Below the pieces are notes generated by a model that saw only the letters and a program-made list of their open reading frames with translations, did no database searches and was not told where the DNA came from. The translations under genes and the position numbers were made by a program. A stretch of DNA of 64,000 bases from Corythoichthys intestinalis. Its lineage: Eukaryota; Chordata; Actinopteri; Syngnathiformes; Syngnathidae. The stretch spans positions 28,604,501 to 28,668,500 of the forward strand of contig NC_080416.1 of the NCBI RefSeq assembly GCF_030265065.1, given 5' to 3'. Below are positions 12,005 through 22,779 of the stretch, one piece after another (the first letter of the stretch is position 1; every line of letters starts with the position of its first letter).

Positions 12005-12007
<3 letters not shown>
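10384..12007 (-). mobile_element. Tc1-like transposon, near full length
   Basis: A 1,624-bp element has ends CAGTGCCTTGCAAAAGTATT and its inverted match, with TA on both sides. The inverted terminal repeats are about 200 bp long. It encodes a DD34E transposase on the minus strand (10,603-11,616). It is inserted into an AT microsatellite of the surrounding pogo-like MITE and is followed by (TA)n and poly(T). Confidence 0.92.
10603..11616 (-). pseudogene. Tc1-family transposase with one in-frame stop
   Basis: The reading begins MKTKEHTRQVRDTVVEKF and shows the paired helix-turn-helix DNA-binding region (residues ~1-110, with the GRPSKLSSQTRRK linker). The catalytic domain follows: WSDETKIELFGHN carries the first Asp, FQQDNDPKHKAKS the second, and DLNPIENLW the Glu. 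A TAA at 11,020-11,022 follows VWACFS, where a sense codon is expected. The same frame then runs on without another stop to the C-terminus ATKY. Two residues also seem missing in AAKYILEENL relative to usual relatives. Apart from these the transposase looks whole, so this copy is recent. Confidence 0.9.
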
Positions 12008-12048
<41 letters not shown>

Positions 12049-12070
12049 TTTTTTTTTTTTTTTTTTTTTC
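12008..12070. repeat. (TA)n followed by poly(T)
   Basis: About 19 TA units run to 12,046, followed by a T run from about 12,050 to 12,070. The TA array starts at the target dinucleotide of the Tc1 insertion. The YIYIYI open frames crossing it are artefacts. Confidence 0.9.
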
Positions 12071-12158
12071 CTAAGGGGGGGTTGTGCGCTACTTTGGGGT
12101 TTTTCACTTCTCGTGGCAGGTTCTGGTCCCCATTAACCACGAAAACGAGCGATCACTG

Positions 12159-13743
12159 TACTTTGTTACATTCCACCACTGTTTTTATTGGCATCCTTCT
12201 GTACGGATGCATTCTTGAAATCTGCTGTGGAGATTCCTCATTGATTCCTCATCTGACTGATACTGTCCATTTCATCCTGAATTCATCATGGAAACTAAAA
12301 TGGCACAATGTTTACTTGCTCAAATTCACCGTCTCGCAGTGCTGCCACATGCTCATGTCTGCCAATACGCAAAAATTCACATTTTTTTTTCATCAGTGGT
12401 CAACAGCAGATTTCAAGAATGCATCTATGCAGGAGGACATCATTCAAAGGAAGTCATTTTTAAATGAAAATTACGTACCTGTTTCTTAAATGGCATATTT
12501 TAAGGTTTCAATTACTATTAATAAAAAAAAAATTCCGTCACGCTTGGTTTTATTGGATTGTTAAAAAGTTTTTTTGGGGGGGTCAGCCTCTACTTTGCTA
12601 TTTGTTAGCTAAATACAAAAAAAACCTTGTTCTGTCTCAGTGACGACAGAGAAACTTCATCTTGGCAGCTTTTTCCGAGCTCTTTCACAACTGCTGCATT
12701 ATACGTGGAGAGCAATTTGTCAACACACCCATGTTGTGCTGTTCAAACAGCCCTGGGGCCAAATGAGCTGTCTGTTTTCTATCCTTTAAATGTTAATATT
12801 GTAGATTAATGGTCATCTTTTAATGCTTTTTTTAATCCCTTACAAATGTGCGGATTTCAACATAGGCTGTGCTTTGCTTAGACTTGCTTCCGCTGACCCT
12901 GAAAACCAGGCCTGTGGGTACCACTCCTTGTCCTTTGTCACAACATCAACTAATCAGCTAAATCTGACGCGGCAGGTTTCAATTCAGTTGTTAAAAAAAA
13001 GTCTCGTTTGTTGGTCAAAGGGTAAATTGGACTGAATGGGACTGAAATCAAGTGAAATACATCATTAAAAAAAAAAAAAATCTGGATAAGCTAATTCATG
13101 ACTTGGGAACATAGGTTTGTGTAGTTTAGAGTTTCGAGAACCAGGCAAAGCGCTACACTGTATTTCACTGACATGTTTTTGCACTTTAAACTCCTCTTAT
13201 CTTCGCCATAGTAATAAAAGCAAAGATCTGATCACTTGCGACGCCCAAAAATAGTTGAAACTTATCTGCTCGGAATGCGACACCCGCACGTACCTGCTCA
13301 CTCGTGATGCAATGGAATTGAAGCGCATATTTACATGACATCTTACTCGTAAAAACGTATTTGTACCCGTCGCCGGAAGTCGTTATAGGTTTCCGACAAT
13401 GTATCATCATGAGTAACGTCTGCTCTAGTGACGTATTTACTGGTTAGAAATTGGGTCTGTCTAAGACTGAATCATTAGTGTATATGGGTGTGGTTTCTGA
13501 TAAAGTCAGATAAGCATTTAACACCTGTGCTGTGAAATAAAACAATGTTGCTCAACCTTAACTGAACCTTGACAAAAATTCCAGACAAAAGACAAACACA
13601 ATCTTATGTGAACTTACAAAAGTTAATCATTCTGCCTCTTTACAAAACGCGAGTGGTAATATGATTTTATTTGTAGTGAATAAATAACAACTTTTAGGCA
13701 AATTATATGAAATATGAGGATTTTTCACACTCAATGATTCACT
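12159..13743. other. Intergenic, no gene recognised
   Basis: Several short frames (11,956-12,489; 12,627-12,809; 12,823-13,035; reverse 13,186-13,410) have no recognisable domain or consistent splice context. An A run lies at 13,067-13,080. Nothing here is supported as functional. Confidence 0.45.
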
Positions 13744-15520
13744 TTAAAGTGCCAGTGACACCATAAAAAAAATCTTAAATAGCATTGTTATTTGAATTAA
13801 AATCATATTATGAGACGATTGGACCATGTACAACAATTTGGCAAAGCGCAGAAATGAGTCTTTTAATCTGCCGTTTAGCCACGCCTGTCATTATAGCGCT
13901 CTCGCGCCTCCATCTGGGTGATGATGTCGGCAGAGTAATGATTTCCAATAAATTTGGAATTCAGCCCATTGAGGGGGAAGATTCAGAACGGGGAAAATGC
14001 GACAGAGAGCAGCAAAATGTCATCATTGTTTTTTATCTCTCTACTCCAATATTTTTACAGGATATTCTTTTTATTTACGGTAAGTATTTTTCCCCAATTG
14101 CTAAATAGATTGTATGGTCATGACAAATAACAGTCTTGTGCTAAATGGAATATGAAATATTGAAAATGCATTTATTCAGTACGTCAGGGCTAAATTACTG
14201 CATAATGGTCATAATTGCCGACTTCTTAAACCTCCCGAATGGTATTTTATGCCACCATAGTTAGTCCGGATTTTGTCATTTCCCTGCCTCGGCTTCAGAG
14301 ATGGAGGAAAGAGCGTAAACAAAATAGGAGGCGTGACAGCTAGGCTACATGCTAACCCGAACAGAGCGGCTTTTCCAAGTCTCTTTCTCGCCTTTCAAAA
14401 ACGAAAAATCACACAAAACTACCCCGACTCATGTCACACACTGCGGCGGGGGTGATTGTCTTCACCGATCGGCCAGCCCCTGGCGGCGAACAAGTTTCGG
14501 CTCGTCGTTTTGCTGCGGCCCCGGCAGGCTGGGACACTGTGGGAAATGAACGCTGAAAATATTGCATTCTCGGTGGACAAACCAGCCGAGGTCGGAGCCC
14601 GTGGCTGCCCAAGCCAAAGCCCAGTATAGCGCTCCATAGGTGGGCACATGAAGAGGACCCAGGTTGGTGGAAGTCTCTACACCAGGGGTTCCCAACCTAT
14701 TCCACTAAGGCACACTGTGGGTGCAGGATTTCATTCTTACCAAACAAGATGACAACACTTTTTCCCCAATCTGGTGTTTTACAAGTGCAATCAGTTGATT
14801 GCAGTCAGGTGTGGCTTGTTTTAGCAGAAGCCTCATTGGTTCAACTGTCTCTGCTGGATCGGCTGGAACAAAAACCAGGACCCACAGTGTGCCTTGAGGA
14901 CTGGGTTGAAAACCCCTGCTCTACACAATCGAGAACCGGAGACGAGAGCGGGGCGCTCCCGGGCCAAAGCCAAGGATTGCGCTCTATAGGTGGGCACGAC
15001 GACCAGCGGCTTGTCGCACACTATGGTTTTCGGCCGACTTGCCTTCTCGATGTACAGGTAGAATTGTCACCCACAAAATACAAGCCACCTCCTAATTAAA
15101 ACCTTTGCTATGATCCCAGTATTTGAGATAACATAAAGCACGCAGTTTACTCACTTATTCATCTGTCCAATGGTCTCTTGATCTTTTGCTAATCCAAAAT
15201 GCCTCACACCATTCTCCCTGGTGTAGCAACAAAAGCCTGCTGCACATTGGGCTGGCGTGATGCAAAAAATAAACGGAATAATCCGCAAAATCAGCTGAAT
15301 CCACAGTCCTTCTGCATATGATAGTTATGGCTGTATTGTGAAGATAATCTCTATACCGCTGACGTCACATTCACCTTCTTCAGCGACACAATCTCTATCC
15401 GGAAGTCACTCATTTTCATGGCGCGGGATTCAAAAAATTGAATAAATGTATCAATTGCTTCCGTACAGATCCAAGCGGTCCATTTCATTCAAGAGCGTGA
15501 AACTACTACTTGAGCAAATT
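13744..15520. mobile_element. TTAA-type element, copy A
   Basis: The left terminus TTAAAGTGCCAGTGACACC matches both ends of copy B (40,743-42,483). Copies A and B align end to end in inverted orientation, including 'ttttacaggatattcttttt', 'tgacagctaggctacatgct', a GC-rich core around 14,430-14,620, and 'cccgcgccatgaaaatgag' on opposite strands. The right terminal repeat of copy A is lost or unrecognisable past about 15,520. A TTAA target suggests a piggyBac- or Kolobok-type relationship; no transposase is readable. A hAT MITE is nested at 14,683-14,918. Confidence 0.65.
14683..14918. mobile_element. hAT-type MITE with perfect 8-bp target duplication
   Basis: A 236-bp unit has ends CAGGGGTTCCCAACC and GGTTGAAAACCCCTG. 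It is flanked by the direct repeat CTCTACAC (14,675-14,682 and 14,919-14,926). No coding capacity. It lies inside TTAA-type copy A and is therefore younger. Confidence 0.9.
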
Positions 15521-15985
15521 ACAGTCAATGACTTGCACCCGCACACCTGGTGATTAAACTTAGCAATGGAAAAACAGGCTGTTTTTATTGAGGGAAACAA
15601 CAATTTGAGGAGTCCGTTATACTGTGTACTTTTTTATATTCTATTGAATCACAGACAACTTGAGGTAATTATCAAAGAAGGAAAGGCTCATGCAGATAGC
15701 TGTAGCCATAATATAATACTGCGCTGCTTTGAGATAAGAGTTATGATGGCCATTTTTGTCATTCAAGCTCATTCGATAACAGTGCGTTTTGATTGTCTTT
15801 TACATCTGCGATGATGCTACACTATTCATCTGAGACTCAAATTTCAAATGATCAGAAGTATTGGAATAATAAGCCTTCACTTTTCTGGTTTTGTGCTAAA
15901 TATTTATCAATAATGGGTAATAAACTATCAAAGGTTTGATTACCACAGATTAGGGTAAAACTTCTGATTTATTATCTATTTGATA
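15521..15985. other. Intergenic, no gene recognised
   Basis: Contains an 82-codon open frame (15,566-15,814) without recognisable domain, flanking splice logic or codon bias. I see nothing else. Confidence 0.4.
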
Positions 15986-16570
15986 TTTAGAATAGAACAG
16001 AGCACAGTGAAGTGGAGTACAGTAGAGTATAAAGCCTTTATTGGTAGGGAACATGGTAGAATGAGGTTTTAAAATTCGCCATAATGTCCACCACATAAAA
16101 CAAAATAGTGCAATGAGGCTAGTATTTAAAAAATGCAGGTTACAGTGTACCCAGATTGGGAATCAAGTAAGAAAGTGGTGATGTAGTGGTAATATAACAG
16201 CACGTATATGACAATTTAGAGTACTCAGATGAGCAGGCAGATGGCTGACTAGATAGTGCAAATGACAGTTTGTGCATTGATATAGATGGAACCATGCAAA
16301 AATGCTATAATGTAACTGCAAATATTGCATATGCAGTACCCAGATTGAGACAGATGTCTGAAAACATATTACTTAGTGACCAAACGATTAAAATCTATTA
16401 TCAAATTAGTTGGCAACTAATTTATTAATCAATTTAATCAATTATTGTGGCAGCCTTAAAGGTAACTGTGCAAATACTGCATTTGCAGCACCTATATTGA
16501 GACTGATGTCTGAGAACATATTGCTTAGTCAGATGCATGTGACAATGTTGTGGCATTAGCAGTGCAATGA
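15986..16570. repeat. Dispersed repeat, first of a direct pair
   Basis: The block beginning 'agaacagagcacagtgaagt' with 'aaagcctttattgg', 'ccaccacataaaacaaaat', 'cccagattgggaatc' and 'gtggtgatgtagtggtaat' recurs in the same orientation at 16,975-17,310. Within it, 'cagattgagacagatgtctg' and 'gagactgatgtctgagaaca' (16,345 and 16,498) are themselves repeated. Confidence 0.65.
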
Positions 16571-16910
16571 CAGTGACATTTCAGTGTAAACGAGTATGGT
16601 GACAGCTCTTGCAAAGAAACTGTCTCTTATCAACACAACACAGTGTTTTCAGGGCCCATTTCAAGTGTGACTTAATACATTTATGCTATTTTAAACATAT
16701 GTTGAGGTTAATTTCCCAGTAAATACTGCATTTAATGACAGCAAAAGGTGTTTCTAGGACCAAGGACCCACATGAACCCTTTATAGGGTATTCCATTAAC
16801 TCGTTGGTTCCGATTGATTGCTGCCATTCCTCCCAATTAAAAAGGATTGGACGCATAGCATGGCTAATAAAGGTAATGGTAAAACTTTTACATTATTTAT
16901 TTGATATTTG

Positions 16911-16973
16911 GAATAGAATAGAATAGAATAGAATAGAATAGAATAGAATAGAATAGAATAGAATAGAATAGAA
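16911..16973. repeat. (GAATA)n pentanucleotide microsatellite
   Basis: About 12 perfect GAATA units are followed by 'aaagcctttatagtcattgt'. Read on the minus strand this is '...caatgactataaaggctttc' plus (TATTC)n, which resembles the simple-repeat tail at the 3' end of a LINE-like retroposon. Confidence 0.9.
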
Positions 16974-17320
16974 AGCCTTTATAGTCATTGTACAAAGTAC
17001 AACGAGATTTAAAGCTTTGCTATAATGTGCACCACATAAAACAAAAGTGAAAGTACAAGAAGGCTAATATAAAAAACACAGGTTACAGCCTGCACAGATT
17101 GGGAATATAGTTTATAAGTGATTTATGGAAGCAAGTGGTGATGTAGTGGTAATATAACAGGGCGCAACAGTGCACATTTGGCAATTTACAGTACTCAGAC
17201 CAGCAGGCAGGCTGGCTAACTTGATAGTGCAAATGACAGCTTGTGCGCAGATATTGATGTAACAGTGCAAAAATGCTATCATGCAACACCCAGATTGAGA
17301 CAGATGTCTACACAGAGGTT
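16974..17320 (-). repeat. Dispersed repeat, second of a direct pair
   Basis: It matches 16,030-16,360 in order (ccaccacataaaacaaaa, aggttacag, cagattgggaata, gtggtgatgtagtggtaata, cagattgagacagatgtct). It ends beside the pentanucleotide array, consistent with a short 3' fragment of a non-LTR retroposon on the minus strand. Family not determined. Confidence 0.55.
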
Positions 17321-17852
17321 CCCACCCCACTTTGAACGGTCATGTTTCAGTGCCATTGACGGCGCTATTCGCCCCTCCCCGTCGAAATGAATTGGATGTC
17401 TAACGCCGTCAATGGCAGCCACTGAGCTAACCTAGATACTATTCTAATGGAAGATTTTGGTCGCAACCTTCTTTAACAGTGACACCATTTTTCAAATAAT
17501 ACAATTCTTGGCATATCGATAACCTTTCGTGCTACAAAGTATCGCAATATATCAACTTTTCTATAAATTGTCGCACACCTAGTTTCAGCCAGTTTTTTTT
17601 GGTTTAAATTAATATGGCGTGTCAGGCCATCAATGGCATGCAATGAGTTAAATACTATTTTAAAAAATCAACTTTAGAGTGCTACTTTGGTGCGTAACCT
17701 GTGTGTATTTCTGTTTGAATACATTTATAAATGTATTATTTTACTATATACAATATAATAATAATTACTAATAGTCACCTGCCTTATAAGGGGTTAAAGG
17801 TCTCAAGTAGTGCTTCACAAATATGCTGTGGTCAATTATTATTACTTATAAT
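17321..17852. other. Intergenic, worn repeats
   Basis: 17,345-17,435 has the 'gccattgacggcg' and 'gccgtcaatggcagcc' inverted motif of a common fish repeat; 17,630-17,650 has a weak echo of it. No gene is seen. Confidence 0.45.
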
Positions 17853-18347
17853 TGTTAGCGTCCGCAAATGCGGAAACAAGGTTGGACCTCGAAGCGGACA
17901 ACAAGCGGGGGATACGTACAAGGGTTTAATGATTGCAAACAAAAAACACGCGATCGCGACATAGTAGAAATAACAAAAGGAGTCCGTGACAGTAGGTCGA
18001 CGGAGCTCAATACTACAAACTCGAAGATTACTAAGACGATAGGCAGCGAGCCAAAAAAGCCAAAATAAAAACACTCAAATACCTGCACAGGGTAGAGGTT
18101 ACAAACGAGTGCAGCACACTAACAGAAAAAACCCAATGCAGGGGCGTAACAAGCAAATGTAGCGAGACTATAGTGCGAGATGTCAAATGGCGATCAGCAA
18201 GGCAAATATCTCGGCAGCCTTCTCTGAGATCAACCGTGCTTAAATGCTGCGTTGATGAGCCTGCATTGGATTCAGGTGCGACGTCAGGAACGCTCCCACT
18301 AACAGCCCAACAACAAAACACAATCTAACCAGCAGCAGAATGTGACA
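17853..18347 (-). mobile_element. Solo LTR of an LTR retroelement (fossil)
   Basis: A 495-bp sequence begins TG and ends CA, flanked by the 5-bp direct repeat ATAAT (17,848-17,852 and 18,348-18,352). Minus-strand orientation is inferred from a TATA-like 'gcatttaagc' and a downstream poly(A)-like 'cattaaac' context. No internal region is present, as after LTR-LTR recombination. Family (Ty3/Gypsy-like or ERV-like) is not resolved. The intact target duplication suggests a moderate to young age. Confidence 0.75.
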
Positions 18348-18352
18348 ATAAT

Positions 18353-18574
18353 TTCATGAAGGTTGCACTGTTTGGCCTTTGAGAGGTTTAAAAAAGTTTA
18401 CTCAGTTCATTCAGAGTTTATTATTATGAATTTATTTTTACTTTCTTACTGTTGGGCTAGTATTATACTTTGTACTAGTCTTTTTCCTATTTTGCAAAGG
18501 TAAGCAACAGCCTGACAAAGCCTTGATAGCAATGATTTCACATCCAATTTGGTAGCTCTTTGGGAAAAAAAGAA

Positions 18575-18613
<39 letters not shown>

Positions 18614-19130
18614 ACGGGGTGATATTGGTATGGTATCGGCCGATACTGCACAGCCAGGTATCGGTATCGGGGCCAAAAAATGGTATCGGTGCAACACTAC
18701 TAAATATTATAAAATATTGCCATTTATTTAACGTTTTATGTGTTTCTAACAACATATTTTAGTACAAGAGAACAATTGTGGTTTATTAGAGCCTACATGT
18801 CAAGATCAAGGATCTCTTTAAAATATACTTCACTCTTCTTTTGTCTTAGTTTTTTAGATTTGATCTCAGGACAAGTAAATTTACTCATAAATGCCATACA
18901 TACTTTAGTATTTTGTGTGTCATTTAAAATATGAAGTGCGGGATGCAAGAAATTCTCCAATTCGGTAAGGACCCGGTTGCTGATTTTTGTAGTATTGAAG
19001 CACAGTAGTGGGAATCACTGCAATAGAAGGTACGTAAATCATCAACCTGTAGTCTTTGACATCTTGTTTGCTCTGACGGTCATTCCAATGCGCACCTGTC
19101 ACACGAGACTTTTCTCCTCTGCTATTGTTT
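18353..19130. other. Intergenic with microsatellite and repeat pieces
   Basis: An AT microsatellite lies at 18,577-18,613, followed by a 'ggtatcggccgatac' dispersed repeat (18,615-18,700). 18,698-18,830 matches 46,473-46,600 (ctaaatattataaaatatt, ttttatgtgtttctaac, attagagcctacatgtc), so it is a remnant of the right-hand part of the two-gene unit found there. No gene is supported. Confidence 0.55.
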
Positions 19131-19381
19131 TAGAACACAATGGGGGAGTTCAAAGGAAGTGGACAAGAATTCATGGCATCCTGTCGTCTCGGTCTCTGGG
19201 TCGAGACAGCCCGAGGTCCTCCCCGAGAGGAGGACGTTACTTGAAAAGGAGGGGTGGCTCTCGGACTGCCTTAAATCTGGCAAACCCGAGGAGATTTTCT
19301 GAGCACCTCGGGAATGTCTCACACATCAAATGACATCAGCTGCTGAGGAAGTTGGACTTCGTGCTCTCCGGTCAGCAACAA
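19131..19381 (+). other. Putative 5' noncoding exon of eppk1
   Basis: A GC-richer segment ends in a good donor (CAACAA|GTAAGC). It lies upstream of a clean small exon at 24,541 and of the eppk1 acceptor at 29,350, all on the plus strand. Mammalian EPPK1 has a noncoding leader before one large coding exon, which fits. The start is not defined and no transcript evidence exists. The 118-codon open frame across it is probably incidental. Confidence 0.3.
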
Positions 19382-20104
19382 GTAAGCACTGGTTTTATCC
19401 TCGCTTGAATGGATCTTGAATGTCAAGTCTTAACCGGGAATGAAATGAAAGTTTAGTGAGTGTGTGGTATTTTTCTTTATTGGTTCTGAGAGTTAAATGT
19501 CAGTATCCTGCTCGGATAGCCAGCCAACACCCTTTTTGATAAGAAAAAGAGAAAGCAAACATTCCTCCCCTAGCATGTACAAATGTCACTCTTACCTGAT
19601 TATCTGTTACATGTTGAGACACTGACATGTTGACACAAAGGTAAGTAGCGCCAGAGAAACTATGACCTAATACGCTGAGTGACTGAGCTTTTTAAAAAAT
19701 TTTATTATTATAAAGAGCAAATGAAGAGTGAGTCGTGAACATTATATCTTTGCCATATTCATGTACAATATTTGAGGTCGGGGGCTTTTAGATTTTTCAT
19801 TGACATGACAAGCATCCTCCGTGGTTTCCAGACAGATATTTTTCGCTTGTAAATCACAAAGACAGGAAGGCGAGAGCATAATTAGTTCATCAAAAGAAAG
19901 TAATGTGCTTAAATCATATTGAACATAGTGGATTTAACAAATGTGTTCTTTTTTTTTTTTTTTTTTTTGCACACAAAGAATTGGTTGTATGATACTTGGG
20001 AGTAACAGAGTGTTTACTGTTATTACTATTTTAATGTTTGCTGTGTGTGCTTGTATTTGTTGTACTTTTAGAACTTGACTTTTATTAGTGTATATTAAAT
20101 CTTC
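19382..20104. other. Intergenic or intronic, no feature recognised
   Basis: AT-rich sequence with a T run at about 19,949-19,968. If the leader exons are real, this is eppk1 intron 1. Confidence 0.4.
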
Positions 20105-21514
20105 ACACTGCAAAGGCACACCTTCTTAGAACTAGTTAAATTCCCTCGTTTTCAGTGTAAATCTACTACATATAAGTGGAATTATCTGCCAGTGCTTCAA
20201 GTCAATTTTACTCAGATTCGCTGAAATAAGAAAAATAGCTTTCTGAAAATAAGTTTAACAGTCTTATTTTAAGCAATAAAGTAGTATATTTAATCTAAAA
20301 AAATAAAATTAAAAGAAAAAAAGCTTGTGGCAGAAATACTCCTAATTCAGGAATAGATATTGTATGCAAATTTATCTTTACTTGTGTAAATAACAACTTT
20401 TAGATGTATGGGCTTAATAACAACAAATAGTAATATTTACTTAAAGTAAGTGTAATAATCTGACGCATTAATCTGTTAAATCAGTACTTCTCAAATAATG
20501 GGGCACGCCCTCCCAGGGGGGCGCAGAGCGGTGCGAGGGGTGGGGCATGTGACCTTGGGGAACATACATTTTTGCCATACTAGAATAAAGTGTAATTGCA
20601 CATCCACTCAGTGGGTGGCAGCGGCACTGTCATTTTCAAAATGTGTGCAGTATGTTTTAACCAAACAAGAGCACACAGCAAAGAGCACTAGAGATATGAA
20701 GTGGAGGAAATATGACGAAGCGTGTGTAGTGTTTGGCTTTGACTTGTAATACAGTGGGAGATGAGGAAAGACCTGTCTGTTTATTGTTTCAAAAAAAAAT
20801 TGCACCTGACAGCAGGAAACCAAAACAATTAAGACGTCACTTAAAGACATTAGACCCCACTCACAATAAGCCGCTTGATGGTTTTTTTGTGTGTTTTTTT
20901 AGCAACAACGTGCCGAATATTGCCACCAATTGTCCCGCTTTGTCAGTGTTACATCAGTAAACCAGCAAGAACTGTTAGCATCATGTAAGGTGGCATACCA
21001 AATTGCTCAGTGCATAGTAATGGCACACCATCGCAAAGGAGCTGATACTGCCTACAGCAAACATAAAACCTGTCCCTCTGTCCAATGAAACTGTCATTTT
21101 TATTCTATTAATTTTTTCGGTCAAATTGTTTGGCATACTGTCCTCATGAGTTAATGTCGCTAATCAATTTGAATTTATAATTATTGATTGATTTTATTAA
21201 ATTTTATTTTTAAGTATCAAAAGGTCAAAAAATGTACCCTAAGTGTTTTTTGTTTTTGTTTTTTTTTAATTCAGGCAAATCGATGCGCAGAGGTGTACTT
21301 ATAATAATTTTATAGACAAACGATACTATTTACAGTGGCGGCAGAGATTGGGGGTGACGTTAAATGTTTACGTCTTCCTGGGGAGGCGTAACAAAAAATA
21401 TTTGAGAAGCACTGTGTTAACTAGTCTTTAACACTCAAAACAAGATGAAGAAAATCAAATTATTTTTCTTAAATCTAGTCAAATAATTAAAATGTTATAA
21501 ATTTGCAGTGCATG
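20105..21514. mobile_element. MITE with CACTGCAAA ends, split by a hAT element
   Basis: The left end CACTGCAAAGG (20,105) and the right end AATTTGCAGTG (to about 21,514) are inverted matches. The interior shows the 'ctgaaataagaaaaat' and 'ttttcttaaatctagtcaaa' inverted theme of a common fish MITE. The hAT element 20,482-21,414 was inserted into it. Confidence 0.55.
20482..21414 (+). mobile_element. hAT (ZBED-type) transposon remnant, copy 1
   Basis: The ends CAGTACTTCTCAAATAATGG and ATATTTGAGAAGCACTG are inverted, with the 8-bp flanks TGTTAAAT and TGTTAACT (7 of 8 identical). The interior is a decayed transposase N-terminus readable in pieces: KWRKYDEACVVFGF, NTVGDEERPVCLL, KPKQLRRHLKTLDPTH (a BED-finger-like Cys/His pattern), then SVNQQELLASCKVAYQIAQC. 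The catalytic half is absent. The same element recurs at 54,604-58,001. Confidence 0.85.
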
Positions 21515-21584
21515 TTATGGATGAAATTTAAACAACACCCTCTTATGGCACAAAACCCATTCAGAATGCATTTGAGATAGTGTA

Positions 21585-21641
21585 CTGGACTGTCTCAGGA
21601 AATTAGAATATTGTGTATTCTAATTTTATGAGACAGTCCTG
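21585..21641. repeat. 57-bp TA-flanked palindromic mini-element, left
   Basis: The unit CTGGACTGTCTCAGG...GAGACAGTCCTG is a near-perfect hairpin bounded by TA on each side. It is the exact reverse complement of 22,780-22,836. Its ends resemble a Tc1-like terminus, so it may be a minimal MITE made of two abutting terminal repeats. Confidence 0.8.
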
Positions 21642-21671
21642 TATGTTGGTGCTATCGTCAACTGGATGTAC

Positions 21672-21672
21672 A

Positions 21673-21737
<65 letters not shown>
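21672..21737. repeat. (TA)n microsatellite, left of the Tc1 remnant
   Basis: About 33 uninterrupted TA units abut the left end of the Tc1-like element at 21,738. A longer array (22,696-22,775) abuts its right end, so the element sits inside a TA array. Confidence 0.95.
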
Positions 21738-21740
<3 letters not shown>

Positions 21741-22692
21741 TGCTGCTCGAAAGTTTGTGAACCCCACAGCGATGGTCAGATTTTTTGTAAAAAAAACTAA
21801 AATAACCTTATTAAATGTTAAGTTATACCCAAATCCACAATACTGACATTCCAAATAATGGACTGAAACAAAAGAAATAGTTATATTGTCATTCTTTATT
21901 TAACAAAAGTGGTTGATTTAAGAAAAACTCAGATATCATGTGTGCAAAAGTATGTGAACCCCTTCAGTTAATAGGATATTGCGCCTCCTTTTGCAGAGAT
22001 TACCTCAACCAAACGGTTTCTGTAGTGACTAATCAGCCTCTCACATCTACTTTGGGGGATTTTTGCCCATTCTTCCTTGCAGAACGCAGTCAGTTGAGAG
22101 AGGTTTGATGGGCGTCTGGCATGAACTGCTCGCTTCAGGTCCCGCCACAGCATTTCAATGGGATTTAGGTCAGGACTTTGACTGGGCCAGTCCAGAACAC
22201 GAATCTTCTTCTTTTTCAGCCATTCCTTGGTTGTATTGCTGGAATGCTTTGGATCATTATCATGTTGCATGATCCACCTTCTGCCAAGCTTTAACTTCAA
22301 AACAGATGGCGTCAGGTTATGTTCTAGGATTTGACAATATTCCTCAGAATTCATGATTCCCTGGACTATGTGGAGTTGTCCAGGTCCTGAGGATGAAAAG
22401 CAAGCCCAGATCTTGACATTCCCACCTCCATGCTTCACTGTTGGGAGAAGGTTCTTTTGGTGGTATGCAGTGTTGACTTTTCGCCAGACATGGCGGTTTT
22501 GGTTGTGACCAAACAGTTCAATTTTGCACCTACATCAGTTGATGAAAACTCTTTTTAATTTAGTCTCGACAACACAACTGTTAAAAAAACAAAACAAAAA
22601 AAAAAAACTACTGAATTGATTGATTAGGAAATCAGGTTGAAATAATAGAAAATTCCAAAATGTTGAGGGGGTTCACAAACTTTTGAGCAGCA

Positions 22693-22695
<3 letters not shown>
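21738..22695 (-). mobile_element. Tc1-like transposon, internally deleted
   Basis: A 958-bp element has inverted ends CAGTGCTGCTCGAAAGTTTG and CAAACTTTTGAGCAGCACTG, and TA on both sides. The N-terminal DNA-binding half of the transposase and the adjacent 5' region are missing. The catalytic half remains on the minus strand (21,968-22,531). This family differs from those at 10,384 and 24,635. Confidence 0.92.
21968..22531 (-). pseudogene. Tc1 transposase, catalytic half only
   Basis: One open frame reads KIELFGHNQNRHVWRK, then [20 protein letters not shown], the second catalytic Asp in [12 protein letters not shown], the Glu in DLNPIEMLWRD, and ends in AKGGAISY. The frame has no internal stop, but the helix-turn-helix region and the first catalytic Asp (normally in WSDE just before KIELFG) are lost to the internal deletion. 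Confidence 0.88.

Positions 22696-22779
<84 letters not shown>
22696..22779. repeat. (TA)n microsatellite, right of the Tc1 remnant
   Basis: About 39 TA units lie between the Tc1-like right end and the right palindromic mini-element. Confidence 0.95.

Larger units (their letters stand above)
9931..12158. mobile_element. pogo/Tigger-like non-autonomous element with Tc1 inserted
   Basis: The left end CTGTGATCCCTTGCTAC and the right end GAAAACGAGCGATCACTG are inverted matches of the pogo-like 'cagtgatccctcg' terminus, each bounded by TA (9,929-9,930 and 12,159-12,160). The interior left part (ccatcgctgatttttt) and right part (ttctggtccccattaacc) fit a common fish MITE. A complete Tc1-like element (10,384-12,007) and TA microsatellites lie inside, so the older MITE was split by the younger insertion. 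Confidence 0.65.

Noticed and set aside
14273-14700. Overlapping short frames in the GC-rich core of TTAA-type copy A
   Set aside because: Open because of base composition; frames are not conserved in copy B.
17853-18347. A complete LTR retroelement
   Set aside because: Only one LTR with target duplications directly at its ends; no internal region is present.
21603-21854. YIYIYI-containing frames at TA arrays (also 11,833-12,136 and 18,438-18,755)
   Set aside because: Pure microsatellite translation.
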